Assembly: GCA_963921825.1 (NCBI GenBank)
Contig: OY997592.1
Span: forward strand, 52,162,336-52,226,335
Origin: Erodium maritimum
Lineage: Eukaryota; Streptophyta; Magnoliopsida; Geraniales; Geraniaceae
Length of the DNA: 64,000 bases
Reading direction: 5' to 3'
The notes below the pieces were generated by a model, which made no database searches, had not been told where the DNA came from, and saw only the letters and a list, made by a program, of their open reading frames with translations. Of this stretch, positions 57,660 to 64,000 are shown piece by piece; the stretch's first letter is position 1, and each line of letters begins with the position of its first letter. The translations under genes and the position numbers were made by a program.

Positions 57660-60286
57660 AAACCTTTTTCTCTCTCTGAAGACTCCTCTCCCAACCCTAC
57701 TTTTCATAGCCGCCACCCTCCATGTTTCTCCACCGGCGTCAGTTGTGGCCTCCGGCCAAGGTTGTTGTCGGTGGAGGCTTCTCTCTCATCCTCTGTTTTT
57801 CGTTATTTTGGTTGCGTTTCGTTCTTCCTCTTCTCTGTCTCTATTCTCACTGGAGTCACTCACCTCACTGGAGATCTGGAGTTGGTCGGGCCGACTGATC
57901 TGGATCTGGTTCTCGCCTCGCCGAATCTGGACTCGTACTGGGAGCTGGTCCTTCGATCTGGATCTTGTGCTCAAAGCAGCTCTACCAGCGTGCTGCTCGA
58001 CCGTGGGAGGCGGTGGGATCTCGTCTGGAGGCCGGAGCTTCTCCCTCTCTTCCACGGGTAAGGCCTATTATGGTTTTACTCGAAGTTATTTGGGTTTTGT
58101 GAAGCTTTCTTGCTTCCGGTTGCCGGAGCTCTAGGAGGGATCTCGGGTTGGCGCCTGGGTGCTCGGGTTCCTTCTTGGGTGCTTCATGCTTCTCTGTCCT
58201 TGTCTCGGTGAGCTGCTGCTATGTGTTCTATTGGGGTGTCCGCCATCCTTTCCGGAGTAGATCAGGGTGCTTCTGCTGGTACGCTCGCGCTGGAGCTCGA
58301 GTGCGTGGTGCTTTCTGTCTGATTTTTGCAGGCATTGGTTCATCATCAGACTTTCAGGAGTGGGGAGACCGTGTTCTCCGACCTCTAGCTAGATCTGGTT
58401 GTCGGCCAAATCCGGGTTTGGGATCCTTTAGGTCGTGCTCGGGTTGGATTTTCATGGCCTCTATGGTGTGTGGTGGGGCTTATGTGCTCATGTGGTTGTC
58501 TCTGGCTGGTCGGGTTTTTTGGTCGTTATTTTCCAGCTAGATTCTGATGCTTCTCGGGTGGTGTTGAACATAATGAGAAGTTCTAGCTCGAAAATCCCGC
58601 TCTTTTCAGCTCCCTTGGCTGGTGGTGAGGTGGTGGAATTGGTCGTCCTGACGATACTTGACCGGGTTGCTTTGTTGTCCTCCGGACCATTCGAGGTGGC
58701 TCTCAAGTGATTTGTGCCAAATATGCCGTGGGAAGCGTTTCTGATCTCGGATTCGCTGTGTATCTTGACTTATCCCTCTTCGTCACGGATGGTTGTACTG
58801 TGGGTGGTTATCAGATGCTTGGTTCACTCTGCACGTACGTGATAGTGTTCAACTATTCTCTCCATTTCAGGGTCTTTTGAAGATCTAGGTGTGGGAAGCC
58901 GTTTCTGGTGATCGGTGTGGGTCTCGTCTTGTTTCTGTTGGTAGGCTTGCTGGTGCTGCTCTCGTCTCCATCGCTTCTACCTTGGTTTCTATTGCGTCGT
59001 CTAGCCTTTTTGGGACTTTCGAAGATTTGGGCGTGGGAAGTCGTTTTTGGTGATTTAGATTGGCATGGATCTCGTTTGTTTTCAGGTGGTTGGCCATGGA
59101 TCTCCGTTTTGGGTGTTGGCCATTGGGGTAGCAGCTCGTTCTTGTCTCCACCGAGCTTCTGTTTTAGTTCTGATAGTGGGATGCGTTTCTTCATCCGCTT
59201 GGGTGTTGATCGTATTGGATCTGGTCCAATGGTGTTCGGTGGCTTGCTTTGGCGTCTTTTTGGTCGTTGTTCCGAGTGGTAGTTGTGCTGTTCTCCGAAC
59301 CCGCTCTAGGTGGGATTCCTTTGGAGCGGCTAGGTGGAGTGGTGTTTTTTTTTTTATGCTGAGTTGGCGTTGATCTCCGTTTTTGGTGTTGGCCATCGGG
59401 GTAACTGCTCTTTCGTGTCTCTTGTGTGGCTTGGTTTCAAATCTGTCGTGGGACGCGTTTCTCCATCGTCTTGGGTGTTGATCGTGTAGATCCGGTTCGG
59501 TCTCGTTGGCTGACTCGGTGTGGTGTCTGGTTCGTCACTTCTCCTTGATCCTGTTTGGCTGTCGAGTGCTTCAGATCTGATCGTGGGACGCGTTTCTTCG
59601 TTCTCTCGGGTGTTGATCGTTGTGGGTCTGGTTCTCCATCGTGTTGATGGGTGTCGTGCTGCTCTTGTGGAGATTTGAGCTCGTTCTCGGTAGAAATATC
59701 AGTCCTCTCCTTTTGGGCCTTTTTTGGTGTTGTCCGGAATTGGTTTCGGAGGACTGAGTTCGAGCTCTATTGCACGCAGGAAGTTCTAATTCGATCATTG
59801 TCCGTCTCTCGGGCCTTGGAGGTGTCTATTTTCAGCTTTGGTCGTGGGACGCCCTCCTTCATCCTACTGGGTGTGGATCGTTGCAGAGCTGCTCTACATG
59901 CTTCTGATGGTCCGTTTGGTTCCTCGTGTGCTTAATGGTTGGAAAATCCGGGTTTTAGACCCTGTTTGTGCGCTTCATCGTTGCAATTTTTGGGTGTTAA
60001 ACCTTCTTCTTCTACTACTCTTTTTGCGCTTCATGTTTGTCATATCTAGTTTTTTAGACCTTTTATGTTTGGTTTGCTCCCATGTTGGGATGTCGAGGTT
60101 CCTCGTATATGAACGCTCTTTCATGTATCTGATCACTTCCTTTGTTGGGACTCTCATGAGGCTGAGCTGACTGGCCAGCGCTCGATTCACACAAAGATCT
60201 GTAGTTGGGCCTTTCCATGTACTCCTTTTCTTCCTCTAAAGAGGTTTATTTTAAATTTACATTCGCTGATCAAAAAATAAACCTAA
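57660..60286 (+). mobile_element. Large LINE-like non-coding unit with internal repeats
   Basis: Starts with a C/T-rich leader (ctctctctgaagactcctct) and ends gaggtttattttaaatttac..gctgatcaaaaaa at 60286, a LINE-type A tail. The middle (58720-59900) holds about seven diverged copies of a 130-200 bp unit beginning gtgggacgcgtttct and ggtgttgatcgt. Many frames of 70-130 codons exist on both strands, but none is a recognised protein, and no reverse transcriptase is visible. It is probably a non-autonomous LINE derivative. Confidence 0.55.
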
Positions 60287-60577
60287 TTCATAGTTATTTT
60301 TAAATTCAATAGTTAAATAACGGTCTATTTCGGGAGTTTTTGCTTAATAAAAACGGAGCTCAAGGCCAACGCATTGCTCTCGTTTACTTCTTTGAATTTT
60401 TCTTATGTATCACCATCACATTGCAATATGATACAAAAGCTCTTTTATAAACAAACCGGTTGCATCATGAAATGTAAGGGATATGACCAAATTTTGGTCC
60501 AATAAAATACAACCACATGTGTTTTTATGTGTTGGTCACATGTAATGTTTTTTAACAGAAACTAAATAACTTTTTTT

Positions 60578-61576
60578 GGGTAAACTACAAATGCATATCT
60601 TGAAGTTGTCACGTTTAACCGATGATTACCCTGAAGTTTAAAGTTAACTGATGCATACCCTGAAGTTTCAACTTGTAACTGAAAACTCCTTCCGTCAGTC
60701 AACGTTAGTCTTTTTCCTATTAAATGACGAAAATATCCTCAATTACCTATCCATATTACAGAACCCTACCACTGCTTTTCAAAAATTCTTTTTATTTTCT
60801 TAAATTAGTTTTATTATTAATAAATTAGTTTTATTATTTAAAAAGTCAAATTTCAAATTTAAAAATCAATTTTAATTTTAAAAAACAATGTTAATATTAA
60901 TAAATTAGTTTCAAAAATACAGAATTATTTATTTAATAATTCTTTTACTTTACATTTTAGAAATTTATTATTTATTCTTTTACTCTAGATTCTTAAAATT
61001 GATTAATTTTTCATCAACTTCATCTTGTTCCAGAACAACCTGTAAACTCGCTAAACCCTTGTTCATCCATTACTTTTTTATTTTTCCAAACCACAAATCG
61101 TAATCAAAATTAAATCCCAAGTATTAACACCTTCAAACCCCTTAATTCTTTGAAATCCACCTCTTACACCAGTTGTTATATAACCTCTAAAATGCAAAAA
61201 AAATAATCCCCAAACAATAGGGGTGTAAACGGAGTACTTCCCATATAAAACTCCCAATCTACCACTGGATATGGTTAGGAGTTCAGAACAAATCAAGGAT
61301 TAAAGAGAAACGTGCACAGGTCTGAAAATCAGTGAGTTTGAACATATGGAGGAAGTGGAGGCGGGGTGAGCTCTTGGTGGTGGTGGTGAACAGAGAAGAC
61401 AAACTAGAGAAATGTAAGGCTATCGGCCGGAGGTGTGTATCTGAAGGCTGCAACAGAAAATTGACCCCTTCTACGACTGACGGAAGGGGTTTTAAGTTAC
61501 GATTTGAAACTTTGGGGTATGCATCAGTTAACTTTATAAACGTGACAACTTCAGGGTATGCATTTGTAGTTTACCC
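60578..61576. mobile_element. Long-TIR Mutator-like element, 1.0 kb
   Basis: The left end gggtaaactacaaatgcata and the right end gtatgcatttgtagtttaccc are inverted. The arms share ccctgaagtttaaagttaac and ccttccgtcagtc with the element at 38529-40070, so this is the same family. Target duplication cttttttt on both sides (60570-60577, 61577-61584). No transposase; the interior is A+T-rich with a small GC-richer part. Confidence 0.9.
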
Positions 61577-62570
61577 CTTTTTTTACTGAAAGGTGCAATT
61601 TTATTAATATCCGAGTTCAATTACATAGATGTTCGACATGAAACATATTTTTTGACCACTAAAGAAGAACAAACACATAACAAATTTGTTCGTAGTTTTT
61701 TTAACACTATAATCGCTATAGACGATATTGAAACGCCATATCGGCAGGAAGGAAAGGTGGGGTTGGAAAACGAAACTGGAAGTCTTGCTCGTAGTGCCTA
61801 AACGCTGCATCTAGGAGGCGAAGCGACCGAACTTGAACTGCATCAGTTGTTTTGGGAGAATATACGCGAATCAGGGTTCCCTCCCAAGAAAAGCCTCTAA
61901 TTCTTTGCCCGCTAGTCTTTGACCCTGCAAAAACAAAATCAGTGAAAAGAAAAAGATCCATTCGATTAGCCTGATCTATAATCGAGAGAGGGGTCGAGGA
62001 GGGTGTGTCGGTGGAGGCCAGGGAGATGGACGCGTCGGTGGCGGCTTCAAAGATGGCGGGGGTGAGCAGGAGAGATGATACGATACATGTAGGTCGAGTC
62101 ACGACGTTGGTGGAGGAAGGGAGCCAACGTCGCGGTGGCTAGAGCGATTCGAGAGGAACCCCAGTAGAAAAAGCCCTAGTAAAGCTCATAGGGTGCATCG
62201 GTGGAGGCGAAGGAGATGGATGCGCCAGTTGCGACTTCGGAGACGACCGAGGTTGATCAGGGAGTAGTGATGGTGGAGATGGAGAATGTACCGGAGATGG
62301 TGATTGAAGATCTGAGGGGATCGAGGATGGAGAAGCAGCATTCACGAGAGATCCACTCATCGAAAGACTTGTTGGGGAAGAGGGTCGAGATACTTCGCCT
62401 CTTTGAGAGAAAATTCTCTCAAATCCAAAGTAGGAGGGATCAAAAGAGGCAAAGGAGTGGGGAGAACGCCATTACGAAGGAGGGGACGGACCGAAACTAC
62501 GCTGGAAGAACGACCTGCGACTAGGTCGTGGAGGAGCGTGACGCGACAATGCTAAAACCCTTCAGTTATT
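61577..62570 (-). repeat. Dispersed repeat with minus-strand coding remnants (copy C), LINE-like tail
   Basis: On the minus strand the unit ends aataaaattgcacctttcag then an A run at 61577. A 128-codon frame (62102-61716) includes DLFLFTDFVFAGSKTSGQRI and FSWEGTLIRVYS. Within it lies a textbook 3' splice site (gattttgtttttgcag) before gtcaaagactagc. A Ser/Pro-rich frame (62360-62139) with PPMHPMSFTRAFSTG precedes it. Two further copies exist (21255-21832, 36400-36840). I do not recognise the protein. Confidence 0.55.
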
Positions 62571-62744
62571 ACAGAATCTGTTGGTGTTAATAAATTCATC
62601 GAAGAAGCCTTCTATATACGTGAATCTGATGATGTTTTTAAACCAGATTCGAAGTTTCAACCTACCCATTTTTTTTGCGGAATAGACGACATATTTATTT
62701 AGATAGACATTAGAAATTAGCCCTAATCATATGTGTATGTTTTG

Positions 62745-64000
62745 TTTTTAGCAAAAGGAACGAGTTTTGTTCATATGAGACCATCAAGCATAACGAGGAA
62801 TAGAGGGAAAGCAGTATATCCTAAAGCTGACTACAACTAATCCTTTAAATAAACCCAAGTTATAATCGGGGTTTTTTAGTGACCAAGCACTTAGACTTAC
62901 CAATAAACAACGAGAGCAAACTAAAATAGAAAATAAGAAACCAGGAGTCAGACAATAAGACTCCGGACGACTACTTACACTTAACCAAAAGACCATATCC
63001 GGCTCAACTTGAGCCCACCCGTCATAGCCTAGAAACTTACGGCTATGCCAATCGGGAAAACTAGATGTCTGGGAGATGTACGCGGTATGTGGAGGGTTCA
63101 CGTGATATGGTGGAGGGACCCTCTTATAGGACGGGCTTCGGTCCTCCAGTGCAGCCCCTCGTGTCAGGCCCTCATGGATACCGGCGAGGCTGCTTTTCGG
63201 CCCTCGCCTCAATACCTTGTATTCTTTCCAACCCATACGCCCCTCTCTTCCTTCAGAGGGGGACGGGCAGTAGCTCTAAGCCTCCCTATGAGAAACCCTA
63301 GATATCCTTCAGGAGAACCAGTAGTTCTCGTCGTACCTATTCTCGGGTTAGGCAGGATGATGGATGTCAACGAACCCTCCTCTGTCCCCCTAAGGAGAGA
63401 CGAGTCTCGAGTTGGGTTGGATGTCCCAACTAATTCTCTCAGCTTAGATAAGACGACATACCTCAAAAATGGCGCCGAACACAGGAGAGAAGTCACATCA
63501 AACTTGGCCGTCAGGACCTCTCCATGTAGTCGCTGGCAACGAAGACGCGTTCATTGAGGATCATGACCTCGAGCATGACTGGCCCCTCAATCCAGGGCGG
63601 TAGAAGAGAGGAGCGCCACCCTTGATATCGCCCCGGAGCAGAAGTCTAAAGGCGGTGACACTGTCATTTCAGGAAGATGGATATAGTAGGCAACCGGGAG
63701 GTGAAGCCCATGAGTCTAGCCGGTATAGGGGATGGAAGGCCGTGACGGGGTCACCGGGAGGCCCATCACCACCACCTTTCATCATGAACGTGGACACATA
63801 GTGATGTTGACATCGTGAGAAACGACAATGTCGTTTTAATGTTGGGATGATGCAGGTCAGGGCTCGGTGGCGGCATCGCCTAGACGAGTCCAATACTATC
63901 GCAGCAGGGATTCTCCGACAACAGGACTGGGATCTCCCGTGATGACGAGGATCCACACGATCTCGAGACAACTTTACGGAAGACGTTTAGAAGAAGGGGA
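62745..64000 (-). mobile_element. LINE-like unit, minus strand, running off the window
   Basis: On the minus strand it ends with acaaaactcgttccttttgc followed by taaaaacaaaacatac near 62745, the same style of tail as the unit at 56546. The rest is GC-richer with overlapping frames of 95-170 codons on both strands and no recognised domain. It may extend past the window. Confidence 0.4.

Noticed and set aside
57745..58710. Several 90-130 codon frames on both strands
   Set aside because: Overlapping frames in repetitive LINE-like sequence; no protein features.
63045..63557. 170-codon + frame and overlapping 150-codon minus frame
   Set aside because: GC-richer transposon sequence keeps several frames open at once; no start context, domain or homology recognised.

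Overview
The window is nuclear DNA of a flowering plant, very probably a eudicot. The evidence is large multi-exon genes with GT-AG introns that code for plant-type proteins, A+T-rich intergenic DNA, and dense nested plant transposons: Ty1/copia and long LTRs, LINEs, hAT, PIF/Harbinger, Stowaway and Mutator-like elements. I do not assign a species. Three host loci are visible, all on the + strand; most of the remaining sequence is transposon-derived.

1-12.1 kb: the 3' thirteen exons of a gamma-tubulin complex component, best matched to GCP6, with the N-terminus outside the window. Its introns hold a 409-bp solo LTR, a Stowaway MITE and several terminal-inverted-repeat elements; intron 11 carries a 1.5-kb element with two smaller ones nested inside it. 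12.1-26.6 kb is a transposon-filled gap. It contains a LINE-like element, a decayed copia element whose LTR-like part contains the 5' end of an 18S rRNA sequence, a complete non-autonomous hAT element with a second inverted-repeat element inside it, and a 2.6-kb solo LTR with a perfect 5-bp target duplication.

26.7-34.7 kb: a complete ten-exon aldehyde oxidase gene (about 1368 codons, all cofactor motifs present). This is the molybdenum/FAD/2Fe-2S enzyme family that makes abscisic acid and auxin-type acids from aldehydes. At 55.49 kb lies the first exon of a second aldehyde oxidase in the same orientation; no further exon is visible in the remaining 8.3 kb. So this is a tandem aldehyde oxidase locus whose second member is either split by an intron longer than 8 kb or is an orphan exon.

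The 20 kb between the two oxidases is a nest of insertions. Its largest part is a copia element in reverse orientation, 40104-53993, with target duplication agaat on both sides. Its right LTR is split by a decayed LINE and by two Harbinger elements only 48 bp apart, one carrying only the Myb-like ORF1 and the other only the transposase, both broken. Its interior is split by a 1.3-kb long-TIR element. Downstream of the second oxidase exon (56.5-64 kb) are further LINE-like, mostly non-coding units and another long-TIR element.

The most general pattern is a set of nine elements, plus one looser member, spread over the whole window. Their long terminal inverted repeats start with GGG followed by an A/T-rich run, and eight of the ten have 8-11 bp target duplications that I could read off directly. 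They look like one group of Mutator-like, non-autonomous transposons.
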